Origin: Ardenticatenaceae bacterium
GTDB taxonomy: Bacteria; Chloroflexota; Anaerolineae; Promineifilales; Promineifilaceae
Length of the DNA: 64,000 bases
Direction: 5' to 3'
NCBI GenBank assembly: GCA_020634415.1
Contig: JACKBT010000019.1
Span: 1 to 64,000, forward strand
Shown: positions 53,801 to 61,126 of the stretch, piece by piece
Layout: every line of letters begins with the position of its first letter
Position numbering within the stretch: the first letter of the stretch is position 1
The notes under the pieces: model-generated
The model's input: only the letters and a program-made list of their open reading frames with translations
Databases searched by the model: none
What the model was told of the DNA's origin: nothing
Program-made: the position numbers and the translations under genes

Positions 53801-55855
53801 ATTTTCTTCCGCTAATTGGGCATTTTGGTTGGCTGTCTCTTCATTATCTTCAGCCAATTGGAAGTTTTGGGTTGCTTGAGCAACAGCAGTACCAGCTATA
53901 TTTTCATTTTCCTGGGCTAATAGTGAATTCTCAAGTGACTGACCTTGAAATATGGAAGTCGCTATGATCAAGCTAATAATAATGAAAATGACAACGACAC
54001 CTACAGTGATATTGCGTAGGCGTTTGATGGTGGCTTCGCGTTTTTGTTGTGCTTGACTCTTCTCGATAAAAGCGTGTTCAGCTTGGCTTAATTGATCATG
54101 ATGTGTTTCAAACCAATCAGCGGCAGCGGCTAAGAGACTACCTTGCAGTAGGTCGTTATCATCTTGGGTCATTTGCCATTGGCGTAAGATAACCCGCAGT
54201 TGTTCTTGCCAAATACGGAAAGCACGGTCTTGGTTCAACCAACTTTGTAGCTGCCCCCAACGTTGGATCAGAGCTTCATGGGTCACTTCGGCTGTTTCCT
54301 GCTCCGTCTCGTCCCGTCCCGTCACAATCAGGCGGTGCGTCGCTAATTGTTGAATCAATGCCCAGTCCGCCTTGCTCAACTCGGTCCGCAGTGCCACCCG
54401 CCGTGTGTCCTCCATGCCTTGCCCCGGCTGCACAAGCTGCCCAAATATGTATTGGGCGCGGTCTTGTTCTTCTGGTGATAGTGCATTGTAAACCTGGTCA
54501 GCATAAGTAGCCAAAGCCCCTGAAATATTACCAATTTCTTCATAGGCCATATGGGTCAATTGCCTATTGCTGGGACGTTCCCAAAGCAGGTCAAGCGCAA
54601 ATTGCAGCAAAGGTAATGAACCAGGTTGCGCTATTACATCCTCCAGAATGCGTTCCACCAGCCCTGCCTCAAATGTCACATTGAGGTCAGTCGCCGGTTG
54701 GACAATGGCTTGGCGCAGCTCCTCTGGGGTCATAGGCCCTAGTTTCAGGTCATTTCCTTGCAAGGCATCAGCCAACGGCCGGTAGGCCAGGGCTTGCCCC
54801 AGAAAGTCCGCTCGCAAAGTCAGCAGCAAGTGGCAGTTAGGGCTAGTCGTTGCCGCCAGTAGCAGGTCAAGAAAGCGGTGTGGTGGGCTGGTCTCTGATG
54901 TGAGGGTATATAGTTCCTCAAACTGGTCAACAATGAGCAGGAAGTGGGTTTGGGAATGTTTTTCCAGAATCCGTTGCAATATGTCAGCCAGAGTCAGTTC
55001 AGCTTCCTGCCAATCAGCCGCCAGATGTCGCTGTTCCTTGAGCCGTTCCCGTTCGCTCATACCTGCTTCTAGCAGGGGCAGTAATGCCGCCGCCAGGGTT
55101 TGGTAAGGCTGCCCTCCAGGACGAAGGGTAGCAGTTAGCCAGTCACCTTGCTTTTGTAGTTGTGCCAGCAAACCAGCCTGCACTAACGAAGATTTGCCGC
55201 TACCGGAGGGGCCGAGGAGAGCGACGAAAGGCTTGCTTTGCACAGCTTCCAGCAGTTGTTGGGTATACCGTTCGCGGCCGAAGAAGCGATCCACATCGGT
55301 AATGGTGAAGGCATGGAGTCCTTTGTAGGGGGAAGGAGGATGGGGATGCAGGGGAGCAGAGGGGATGAGGAGCGGGGGGGAGAGTTGGTCGGCGGTAGTG
55401 TGGATATTGTACTGAATGCCGATGACGGTGGCACCGGATTGGGCTTCGCCGACATGTTGTTTTATATCTGTATGGGATTTGGGAGAGGGGTCTTTGGGTG
55501 CAGGGAGCAAGTGATCAATGGGCAATGGGCGATTGTCAATTGTCAATTGAAGTTGGTCAGTGAGGATGTGGAGGTCTTGGTGGCAGGCGGTGGCAGGGTC
55601 TTGGCGGTCGGCCAGAACGTGGAGGAGGTTGATGAGGGCGTTGTGGCCGTCAGCGGTTTGTTGTTGGGAAAGGAGGCTGATGAGGCTTTCGGCACGTTGT
55701 CTGGGGCTACCAGCGTCAGGAATTTCGTCAGCCCAAGGGCTAATGCGCTCATCGGTGAAGATGACTTGCAGCTCTGCCTGATTGGCAAAGGGGCCGCAGC
55801 GCAGCAGGGTGCTGACGAGTTGGTTGCGAAGGTCGGATGGAAGGCCGTAACTCAC
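50870..55855 (-). CDS. nSTAND NTPase with TM helix and long WD40 propeller
   Basis: The 1661-residue protein starts at a GTG behind CAGGAGAG. An N-terminal helical domain of about 95 residues looks like an effector-associated domain (tentative). The STAND ATPase follows: SPYKGLHAFTITDVDRFFGRE, Walker A GPSGSGKSS near 215 and Walker B LLIVDQFEELY near 308. Next come winged-helix parts, one membrane helix near 612-632 (VGVVVIFIIISLIIATSIF), a coiled coil with AEENENIA repeats, and about 20 beta-propeller units (W-N-x-D-x-S-x-IL-T and KVWDA/T phrases) to the end. STAND proteins sense a ligand and then oligomerise; many are immune receptors. The ligand is unknown. Confidence 0.88.
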   Translation of the reverse strand: MSYGLPSDLRNQLVSTLLRCGPFANQAELQVIFTDERISPWADEIPDAGSPRQRAESLISLLSQQQTADGHNALINLLHVLADRQDPATACHQDLHILTDQLQLTIDNRPLPIDHLLPAPKDPSPKSHTDIKQHVGEAQSGATVIGIQYNIHTTADQLSPPLLIPSAPLHPHPPSPYKGLHAFTITDVDRFFGRERYTQQLLEAVQSKPFVALLGPSGSGKSSLVQAGLLAQLQKQGDWLTATLRPGGQPYQTLAAALLPLLEAGMSERERLKEQRHLAADWQEAELTLADILQRILEKHSQTHFLLIVDQFEELYTLTSETSPPHRFLDLLLAATTSPNCHLLLTLRADFLGQALAYRPLADALQGNDLKLGPMTPEELRQAIVQPATDLNVTFEAGLVERILEDVIAQPGSLPLLQFALDLLWERPSNRQLTHMAYEEIGNISGALATYADQVYNALSPEEQDRAQYIFGQLVQPGQGMEDTRRVALRTELSKADWALIQQLATHRLIVTGRDETEQETAEVTHEALIQRWGQLQSWLNQDRAFRIWQEQLRVILRQWQMTQDDNDLLQGSLLAAAADWFETHHDQLSQAEHAFIEKSQAQQKREATIKRLRNITVGVVVIFIIISLIIATSIFQGQSLENSLLAQENENIAGTAVAQATQNFQLAEDNEETANQNAQLAEENENIAATAIAALNLVVIESDARATSVVQANEARDDAEMQAAISISQALAVNSEEVRGQDDMRALLLAIEAGRMATTTQAFTVLHNQLPLMAKPETNLAHESSIRGTQWNNNKALLLTYSFDGTAKVWNTSNWSLEQTFFHGESVGPAQWNSDESLLLTVGGGLIKLWQTDNGSLLHTLNHEESVRIAQWSSDERLLLTAGDESIKLWQTDNGSLQHTFNHEERVWKAEWNRDNTMVLSLGTQMVKVWSVADGSLLHNFAHQEEIRDAKWNRAGTLILTVSANLTNVWDANSGTLQNSFVHDDTQEAPWSNVEEAHWNKDESLIVSVGGQIVKIWDTDNGNLLYTLEHPPFIDHMEFNDENLLLISGNQDSTIWDMNNGELLHTLNHGSRINEGQWNANQSLILTVSQDGTAKVWDATTGTLLHTLIHDDGLSIRGASWNRNESRILTFDDRKTKIWDTSNGALLQILTHNNSSTPQWNEAGDQVLINDGSGVKVWDVADGALWNGLHNDGGILEASWNSDGSRILTTGNWIAQIWDATNESLLYTLAQGDVVRHAQWNHDKSLIMTIGHHSVQIWDTRTGELLQTLNEAGGGWNPKWNKDESRILTYGGKYVKLWDAMTGALLQEFLHEATVYGALWNEDESKILIRNGGFEEPAGSGVVLPNTGLITVWDAHTGSLLYTLEHDDGPAIGLWNEHEGLILTYTPDPEYVTEQGIAKVWDATDGTLLYTLTHEEHILEARWNEDGSRILTSGSDGMIKEWDAFNGNVIHSFAHNGWVKGAIWNSDESLILTSSWDGTAKLWNATNGSLVHMLIHNANGLASAQWNKNESFILTHGTDGTAKLWDASSGILINGFHHDDEVLEAQWNEDESKILTRSRDGTAKVWNAATGELLLQLLGDGEFITDVRWNESEDRILLITIDGFIQVYYTRLDQLMAVACERAIRNLTWAEWQLYLPTIPYRQTCPNLPPHPSVPEEELP

Positions 55856-56145
55856 TACTCTCTCCTGTTTGTTACTCGGCTATATGCTCTCATGTGGCAT
55901 TTTTGACCTTGTGCCGGACTCAATAAGGGAATGATACTTTTGCAGGGCAGGGTTGTCAAAGATGAGCAGGGGAGCAGGGGAGCAGGGGGATAGGGCAGGG
56001 GAGCAGAGGGGATTTGAAACAGATGTGCTACGTGGTATCATTGTCGTACGTTATGAGAACGCTGATAACTATGTGGGAGAGTAATTTGTGTAACGGCCGT
56101 TGATACTTTGGTGTTAACGGCCGTTTTTATTTGAGGAATCCAATT
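55856..56145. other. Spacer between the inverted cargo and the right-hand module
   Basis: It contains a run of gagcagggg-type words (55970-56010) and two ACGGCCGTT words that can pair with each other at 56092-56129 before TTTTT, a possible terminator-like hairpin. No gene is seen. This is the junction where gene orientation flips back to plus. Confidence 0.55.
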
Positions 56146-57177
56146 ATGGCTGAAAAAGAAGACGATGAAGTATCAAGAATGAGAGAGGTTGGAATCTTAC
56201 CCGAAAGCGGCAGAATAGAATTAGATAATTTGCCAGAATGGCAATCTCAATCAGCAGCCGAAGAATTTGAAATATTGTCTAGATATGACGGTTGGAAAAA
56301 GGCTTCTGAAGCTTTGCCCACTAAAGAGGGTGCAGAATTCAGTCATTTATTGCCTTCGATTAATGCTCAAGGGGCTGAGTTTCCATTAGCTGTAGACATC
56401 TTGAAAGCAAAAGATGATGACCCGCCACCACCTTCTCATCTTATGGATATACCAACGCCTTTACCGTCCGGTGGGACAGAGGTCTTGTTAATTCAAGTTA
56501 AAGGTGGGTCAGTTAGTCAAGTTGAGGATGTACTAGATGAGTTTAGTATGATGAATAGACCTCATTACCACTTGATTAGGCATGGCGACCCTGGTTACTG
56601 GTATATTCGTATTTTTGCAGATAATGATGAGAATAAAAAAGCAGAGGCTTTGCTCGAAACAATCAAGCGTGGCGTTTTGCGAGAAGCTAGTACAGCACGA
56701 GCCCAATTTGAGAGAAGGTCTGTCAAGGTTGGCTATGTAGTGATAGGAGATCGGCCTGTAATACCACTTCGTTTTTTTGCACTGGATGAACAATATAAGG
56801 ATAGAATTAGGTTTTTAGCTCAAGAGGTAGGAAATGAACTGGTAAAATGGGGATTTACTCTGGTTGACGGTAGTAAGGTTGCGAATAGAAAAGGTGAGCA
56901 GACGAGCGTAGCTGCCGCTGAAGACGAAGCCACACCACATAAAGGTAAAAAACGGAAACGCGGCCCAAATATAGCTACAGTAGTAAGGCTGGAAGAGTTA
57001 AGAAAAAAACGCGAGGAATATAGAGCAAAGGATGGCAAAATAAATATCTCAAGAACACAAGCTTGTCAGCTTGTAGGCATTGACCCTGGGACTGTAAGGG
57101 TAAACGATCCTGAATTATGGGGAAAATGGGACATTAAGGAATTTTATAGTGACAAGCATACAGATACATCTGCATAG
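56146..57177 (+). CDS. Unknown element protein with basic HTH-like C-terminus
   Basis: The ATG at 56146 follows TTGAGGA and gives 343 residues. The N-terminal third is acidic. Residues about 105-210 form an alpha/beta part (EVLLIQVKGGSVSQVEDVL, YHLIRHGDPGYWYIRIF, KVGYVVIGDRPV). A basic linker (GKKRKRGPN) is followed by a C-terminal helix-turn-helix-like stretch (ISRTQACQLVGIDPGTVRVN). No family is recognised. A DNA-binding role, for example in partition or regulation, is inferred from the C-terminus. A hairpin with arms AAACGCT/AGCGTTT follows. Confidence 0.6.
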   Translation: MAEKEDDEVSRMREVGILPESGRIELDNLPEWQSQSAAEEFEILSRYDGWKKASEALPTKEGAEFSHLLPSINAQGAEFPLAVDILKAKDDDPPPPSHLMDIPTPLPSGGTEVLLIQVKGGSVSQVEDVLDEFSMMNRPHYHLIRHGDPGYWYIRIFADNDENKKAEALLETIKRGVLREASTARAQFERRSVKVGYVVIGDRPVIPLRFFALDEQYKDRIRFLAQEVGNELVKWGFTLVDGSKVANRKGEQTSVAAAEDEATPHKGKKRKRGPNIATVVRLEELRKKREEYRAKDGKINISRTQACQLVGIDPGTVRVNDPELWGKWDIKEFYSDKHTDTSA

Positions 57178-57204
57178 AAAGAAGCTAAAACGAAAACTTT
57201 TGTG

Positions 57205-57241
57205 CGAAAAACGCTATAAATATTTCTTTTACAGCGTTTCT
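57205..57241 (+). terminator. Possible AT-rich terminator hairpin
   Basis: AAAACGCT and AGCGTTTC-type arms enclose an AT-rich loop and are followed by TTGTTTTC. It lies 28 bases after the stop at 57177. Confidence 0.45.
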
Positions 57242-57277
57242 TGTTTTCTGACCGTATTTTGCATTAAGAACGGCGGG

Positions 57278-57299
57278 ATTTAAGGAATTTAAGGAATTT
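57278..57299. repeat. Short direct repeats TTAAGGAAT
   Basis: Tandem copies of ttaaggaat lie in an AT-rich stretch upstream of the ribbon-helix-helix gene. They could be an operator for that protein or an unwinding region. Confidence 0.4.
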
Positions 57300-57330
57300 C
57301 CGTACAACAAAATCTGACATTATTTATACT

Positions 57331-57372
57331 GCCCCACAATTGGTAATTGCTCCGATTGTGGGGCATTTTAAT
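57331..57372 (+). terminator. Leader hairpin before the RHH gene
   Basis: GCCCCACAAT and ATTGTGGGGC form a 10-bp stem followed by ATTTTAATTT. As it precedes the RHH start by about 20 bases it may be an attenuator or an upstream terminator. Confidence 0.6.
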
Positions 57373-57385
57373 TTACGAGGTTGTA

Positions 57386-57589
57386 ATGACACGATTAGGT
57401 ACGTTCACGTTTCGAGTAGATGATGATGAAAAGCAATTGATAGCAGCTTTGGCAGCCAGGTTGCAACGTAATCAGTCGGACACTATGCGCTTGTTGCTGA
57501 GAGAATCAGCTCAAGCTTTAGGAGTGATTGGACAAGATAAAAAATCAATTCTCTTGCAGGAGGTGCAACATGCAGAAACCCCAAGTTGA
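57386..57589 (+). CDS. Ribbon-helix-helix (CopG/Arc-like) protein
   Basis: The ATG at 57386 follows ACGAGG and gives 67 residues. The sequence TRLGTFTFRVDDDEKQLIAA is one strand and the first helix, and QSDTMRLLLRES the second helix, of an RHH fold. Such proteins are typical plasmid copy-number or partition regulators and bind short repeated operators as dimers. TTAAGGAAT repeats and a leader hairpin lie directly upstream. The gene overlaps the next by 20 bases, so the two are translated together. Confidence 0.75.
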   Translation: MTRLGTFTFRVDDDEKQLIAALAARLQRNQSDTMRLLLRESAQALGVIGQDKKSILLQEVQHAETPS

Positions 57590-57809
57590 TCAGGAAGCAC
57601 TGGCGTTGGCACGTTGTTATGCCTTGCTAATTCGCAAAGCACAGGAACATCAGACAGAACTGGCGGCACAGGCAGCCACGGAAAACGCCGAATCTGATGC
57701 CATCAATAGTATAGATGATGAGCATGTAGAGCTTGACAGTGCAGTTGATACATTACAAGAGGCTGGGGCTGTCGAAAGCCCTCGAGAAATAGTGGAGGTA
57801 CAAAGATGA
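57570..57809 (+). CDS. Small acidic unknown protein in the replication operon
   Basis: The ATG at 57570 sits behind a perfect AGGAGGT and gives 79 residues. The protein is helical and acidic (ALARCYALLIRKAQEHQ, then DDEHVELDSAVDTL). No family is recognised. It overlaps both neighbours (20 bases with the RHH gene, ATGA with the initiator gene), which shows an operon of three. Confidence 0.65.
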   Translation: MQKPQVDQEALALARCYALLIRKAQEHQTELAAQAATENAESDAINSIDDEHVELDSAVDTLQEAGAVESPREIVEVQR

Positions 57810-58543
57810 GTATCAAAGCTATGAATGCTGTCTGGCAGAACTCCCAACAGAAAGGTTCCCGTCGTTTGATATTGATTGCGCTGGCCCACTTTGCTGATGC
57901 AAACGGCCGTAACTGCTATCCAAGCCTAAAGACGATAGCCCAAATGGTGAATTTATCGGTGCGCCAAGTGCAAAGCAACATCTTGGCTCTTGAGCAATCT
58001 GGGGAAATTAAGATCGAGCGGGGAAACGGCCGTAGCCGTTCCAATCAATACGACTTATCCCTTTTAATAAAAGGTGAAGGAGGGTTCACTGTTTCTGAAC
58101 CAGAAAGGGCGAAGTCTAACGCAAAAAGGGTGAAGTCTAGCGCAAAAAGGGTGAAGTCTAGCACCCAAAAAGGTGAAGGTAACTTCACCCGATCTGAGAA
58201 TGATCTTTTAAAAGACTCAAAAGATAAGAGTGGAGCAGCAAGTGAATCACGGCAAATAGATTTTCCCTCTCACTTGGATACCCAAGAGTTTAGAGATATA
58301 TGGCTGCGCTGGGAACAACACCGAAAAGAAGCCGGAGCACCAGTGAGTGCCACGATGCGAAACGAGTTGTTACGTGAAGCAGCGAAGCATACGGCTGAAG
58401 ATGTATGCTGGTTGATTAGTTTGTCCATCCAGAATGGCTGGAAAGGCCTCTTCTGGGAAAGATTAGATAAGCGCAGGAATTCTGCTAGTGTATCCAAACA
58501 GGGTACGACCACCGATATTGTTGCGCACAAATTTGGAGTTTGA
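57806..58543 (+). CDS. HTH replication-initiator-like protein (lambda O-type) with internal iterons
   Basis: The 245-residue protein has an N-terminal winged-helix domain (WQNSQQKGSRRLILIALAHFAD, shortened; YPSLKTIAQMVNLSVRQVQSNILALE), as in phage O-like and plasmid initiator proteins. A repetitive basic linker encoded by 21-bp direct repeats follows (RVKSSAK type). The C-terminal helical domain (LWLRWEQHRKEAG-like, LREAAKHTAEDVCWLIS) resembles DnaD/RepA-type partner domains. The next gene is a DnaC-like loader, giving an O/P pair. As in lambda, the repeats within the gene may be the origin. Its start overlaps the previous stop (ATGA). Confidence 0.8.
   Translation: MSIKAMNAVWQNSQQKGSRRLILIALAHFADANGRNCYPSLKTIAQMVNLSVRQVQSNILALEQSGEIKIERGNGRSRSNQYDLSLLIKGEGGFTVSEPERAKSNAKRVKSSAKRVKSSTQKGEGNFTRSENDLLKDSKDKSGAASESRQIDFPSHLDTQEFRDIWLRWEQHRKEAGAPVSATMRNELLREAAKHTAEDVCWLISLSIQNGWKGLFWERLDKRRNSASVSKQGTTTDIVAHKFGV
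58106..58188 (+). repeat. Iteron-like 21-bp direct repeats inside the initiator gene
   Basis: About three copies of a 21-bp unit (core aaagggtgaagtctagcg) are followed by a near-palindrome GGTGAAG-GTAA-CTTCACC at 58171-58188. The unit matches the array at 34589 in 18 of 21 positions but is read in another frame there. Confidence 0.8.
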
Positions 58544-58544
58544 C

Positions 58545-59273
58545 ATGAAACATATTCGTAACATTCTCGATGATTCAAATCCTATTCACACACATGAGGA
58601 AACTCCTCAAGTTAGGGAACAACCAATTCGTGGTTTTCAAGCAATCTCACTTGATCAGTTTCGTTTCGATCACTTAACAACAGAAGAACAAGTTGATCGG
58701 CTTAGGAACGCTCTGGAAAAAGCTCGTGATTGGAACACAGCATGTCGCCAGCAGCCTGGTCTTAGCTTTTGTATCACTGGAGGTGTGGGGACAGGAAAAA
58801 CAACCATTGCTTATAACCTGATGCAACCCTTTACCGAACAGGTTTTTCCAGAAGGTTTGCCAGATGTCCAGTCGGAATATTTGAAAGGTCGGCTTTTTGA
58901 GGCCACAGAACTTATGAAAATATTAGATGACGATCTGCCTATAAGTCATCACTTTAAGCACTATGAAATCATTGTTGTTGATGATGTTGGCACCGAAGAA
59001 ATCCCTTTTGCTACTGAGAGAAATGAGACCACCAAGAGACAAAATCGTTACGGCCGTTTCTTCGACTATTGTTACAAGACGAAAAAGCATCTTGTAGTGA
59101 CATCAAATGTACCACTTATCACTCAAACTTCTAATGGGTATGAAATAGATTCTGCGTTCATGGAGATTCTGGGTGAGAAGGCACTTGATCGTCTTTACCA
59201 GATGGGCAAGGGGTATATGTGCGATCTAACAGGCTTGCCCAGCTACCGTCGGTACATCGTCAAAGACACATGA
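58545..59273 (+). CDS. DnaC/IstB-like helicase-loader ATPase
   Basis: From the ATG at 58545 there are 242 residues; the longer frame to 58488 overlaps the initiator gene. It is an AAA+ ATPase of the DnaC/DnaI class: Walker A GGVGTGKTT near 81, Walker B IIVVDDVG near 146, a sensor HLVVTSNVP near 183 and an arginine-finger region LGEKALDRLYQMG. The N-terminal part (40-70) has the LDQFRFDHLTTEEQ-like entry segment. It should load the replicative helicase at the element's origin. It starts one base after the initiator stop. Confidence 0.88.
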   Translation: MKHIRNILDDSNPIHTHEETPQVREQPIRGFQAISLDQFRFDHLTTEEQVDRLRNALEKARDWNTACRQQPGLSFCITGGVGTGKTTIAYNLMQPFTEQVFPEGLPDVQSEYLKGRLFEATELMKILDDDLPISHHFKHYEIIVVDDVGTEEIPFATERNETTKRQNRYGRFFDYCYKTKKHLVVTSNVPLITQTSNGYEIDSAFMEILGEKALDRLYQMGKGYMCDLTGLPSYRRYIVKDT

Positions 59274-59290
59274 GGTATGAGAAAAGAATC

Positions 59291-59497
59291 ATGAACAAAC
59301 CACTAGACTATGGACAAGTTGCCTTCCCTCCACAAATGAATGATTTGGAGATCGAGCAAACATCTCAATGGATTTATTGTTCACACTGTGAAGAGATGTC
59401 ACCAGATTTAGAGGATTGTCCTATTTGCGAAGATATGCGGAATATTCAAGCTGAACCAGATTATGAGCCATATGTGCCAAGACAATGCCCCAGTTAG
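59291..59497 (+). CDS. Small zinc-ribbon protein
   Basis: The ATG at 59291 gives 68 residues. The centre reads YCSHCEEMSPDLEDCPICED, two CxxC pairs separated by about ten residues, a zinc ribbon. The flanks are acidic. No family is recognised. The ribosome site is weak (GAGAAAAG). Placed directly after the helicase loader, it probably belongs to the replication operon. Confidence 0.6.
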   Translation: MNKPLDYGQVAFPPQMNDLEIEQTSQWIYCSHCEEMSPDLEDCPICEDMRNIQAEPDYEPYVPRQCPS

Positions 59498-59648
59498 GCC
59501 AATAACAATGATTTCCGTATTTAGTTTTCTGGCGAAATAGTTTGTATGCAAATAAGCGGCTTCTGATTTAGAAGACCTTTAGAACTTTGATAATTGTATA
59601 GTTGTAGGGCTGGATTGCGTCCGAAGAGTAAGAGGATAGAATTTCTTC

Positions 59649-59846
59649 ATGGTTGAAGATTGGATCACGACAGCTGAAGCGGCCGCAATAAGCGGTTATC
59701 ATCCTGTTTATCTACGTGAGTTGATACGGGATGGCAAAATCCGCGGACGGAAATGGGGAGCTGCGTGGCAGGTAAGCCGAGAATCATTATTGGCTTATTT
59801 GCACGAGGCCACAAGTGCCGAAGATAAACGACGGGGACCAAAATAG
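59649..59846 (+). CDS. Excisionase-like helix-turn-helix protein
   Basis: The 65-residue protein fits the HTH_17/MerR-like excisionase fold: ITTAEAAAISGYHPVYLRELIRDGKIRGRKWG, shown in part, then QVSRESLLAYL and a basic tail. Such proteins bend DNA at attachment sites or act as small regulators. The recombinase of this element lies 1.6 kb downstream, so it may direct excision. The ATG has only a weak site. The 150 bp upstream show no gene. Confidence 0.75.
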   Translation: MVEDWITTAEAAAISGYHPVYLRELIRDGKIRGRKWGAAWQVSRESLLAYLHEATSAEDKRRGPK

Positions 59847-59878
59847 GTATTGGGGGTAGCATCTTCCTCAAAAATCTG

Positions 59879-59884
59879 TATAAT
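59879..59884 (+). promoter_or_regulatory. Consensus -10 box TATAAT
   Basis: A perfect TATAAT lies 32 bases after the excisionase-like gene and just before a series of hairpins that ends in an intrinsic terminator. No good -35 is seen at 17 bases. Confidence 0.4.
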
Positions 59885-60047
59885 ACCTTTCGGTATTGAA
59901 AGGTATTTAGTCCAAAAAACGGGTCACGAGAGTGCTGGTAACACTGATCGTGACCCTGACCTAACCGCCAAAAGAGGCTTGGCGCTAGGCTGAACCCATT
60001 TTACTCGATGGGGCAACCCTACGCACATAAGGCGGGGTTGCCCTTTT
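59885..60047 (+). ncRNA. Candidate structured small RNA ending in an intrinsic terminator
   Basis: Between a TATAAT box and a strong terminator lie three further stem-loops. ATACCTTT..AAAGGTAT spans about 59882-59907, GGGTCACGA with inner AGTG/CACT and TCGTGACCC spans 59921-59956, and CGCCAA..TTGGCG spans 59966-59984. No reading frame explains the stretch. The layout recalls plasmid copy-control or regulatory RNAs. This is inference from structure only; no family was recognised. Confidence 0.45.
60011..60047 (+). terminator. Intrinsic terminator
   Basis: GGGCAACCC and GGGTTGCCC form a 9-bp GC-rich stem around a 14-nt loop and are followed by TTTTT. Confidence 0.85.
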
Positions 60048-60261
60048 TGGTTTCATGGGATGAAACAGCTCTGCCGCTTGCTTGGTGGTAGGGCTGTTTT
60101 GTTTATGGAGGTGGCTATGAGGTAAGTGAAAAGGAGTTAAAAGATGGGGTAGGGAAACGGCCGTTTCCCTTGCCCCGTTACGAAACAAAGGAAACGGCTC
60201 GAAGGGTAAGCAATCCCAAAGTGTGGAAGCGAGGGGATTGCTTACTAGAGGATTATACAAC
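60048..60261. other. Leader region of the 251-residue membrane protein
   Basis: There is no credible gene. It holds the palindrome GGGAAACGGCCGTTTCCC near 60154-60171 and an inverted repeat GTAAGCAATCCC ... GGGATTGCTTAC at about 60207-60243, which ends shortly before the ribosome site AGAGGA. The latter could regulate the gene downstream. Confidence 0.5.
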
Positions 60262-61017
60262 ATGGAAAACATAACCAAATGGTTATTGGTGCTTTTCGGG
60301 GCATTGGTCGTTTTGCTCAATGCCGCCGAGACTGCCTTGTTTGGGGCTACTTATCTACCAGCTGCTTTTGGCAATCCGAATAATGGTCTGAGTGCTTTAC
60401 TAGCAGCGGGCTATGTGCTGCTGATGTTGGATGTAGCTTATGTGATCTGGTTCAAGGTGTGGCTGTCGGGGGAGCAAGCCACAGCCCAGCGGGACACCGC
60501 GTTGGCATTGGCCGTCTTGTCGCTCATCGGCTCCATCATGGCGACGGTGACACAGTTGGCAACCAACACGACATTGGCCCCTTATCTCATTCCTTATCGC
60601 GCCACTATTGGCACGATTGCCTTCTTCATCATTTTGGCGGTGACAGTGGCTCACATTGTGGGGCTGGCGGTCTACAAGTATTCCGAGCCAGACCAGCAGA
60701 TAGCGACCAAGACGGCCAAGATTCAAGGTACGGTTATCAAACAAGCCTTGAAGGAACTGGAAACCAGAGCCAATGAGGATAAGGATGTGCTGGTAGACAT
60801 TTTAGCCAAGGAATTCCGTGTAGATATGCTCAATGCGTTGGGCTTTAGCCAGAAACTCACGCGAATTGGCAAGCAACAAGCTCTACTCGCCGAACCTAAT
60901 GAAGATGAGGATGAAGACGGCGAAGGCTACGACTTGGACACATTAATTGATTATCTGGTTGAGGAGCGGTTGCGGGAACGGACAAGCCCTTCAACTAATG
61001 GTGCGCCGACGAGGTAA
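60262..61017 (+). CDS. Four-TM membrane protein of unknown function
   Basis: The ATG at 60262 (MENITKWLLVLFGALVVLLN) gives 251 residues. Four membrane helices are visible near 5-25, 46-65, 81-100 and 120-145, followed by a charged helical cytoplasmic tail with an acidic block (EPNEDEDEDGEGYDLD) and a final helix. No family is recognised. In the element it may belong to a transfer, entry-exclusion or maintenance function, but nothing specific is shown. It is separated from the upstream genes by a terminator and an inverted repeat. Confidence 0.65.
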   Translation: MENITKWLLVLFGALVVLLNAAETALFGATYLPAAFGNPNNGLSALLAAGYVLLMLDVAYVIWFKVWLSGEQATAQRDTALALAVLSLIGSIMATVTQLATNTTLAPYLIPYRATIGTIAFFIILAVTVAHIVGLAVYKYSEPDQQIATKTAKIQGTVIKQALKELETRANEDKDVLVDILAKEFRVDMLNALGFSQKLTRIGKQQALLAEPNEDEDEDGEGYDLDTLIDYLVEERLRERTSPSTNGAPTR

Positions 61018-61126
61018 ATATGATTCATGAGATGGGGTTCTTAATTTTGATGTTATGGACTATACGATATTTATCTCTCTGTACCGCTTTGGTCGGGGTG
61101 ATGGTGCTGGTGAAAAGTGAAGCACC

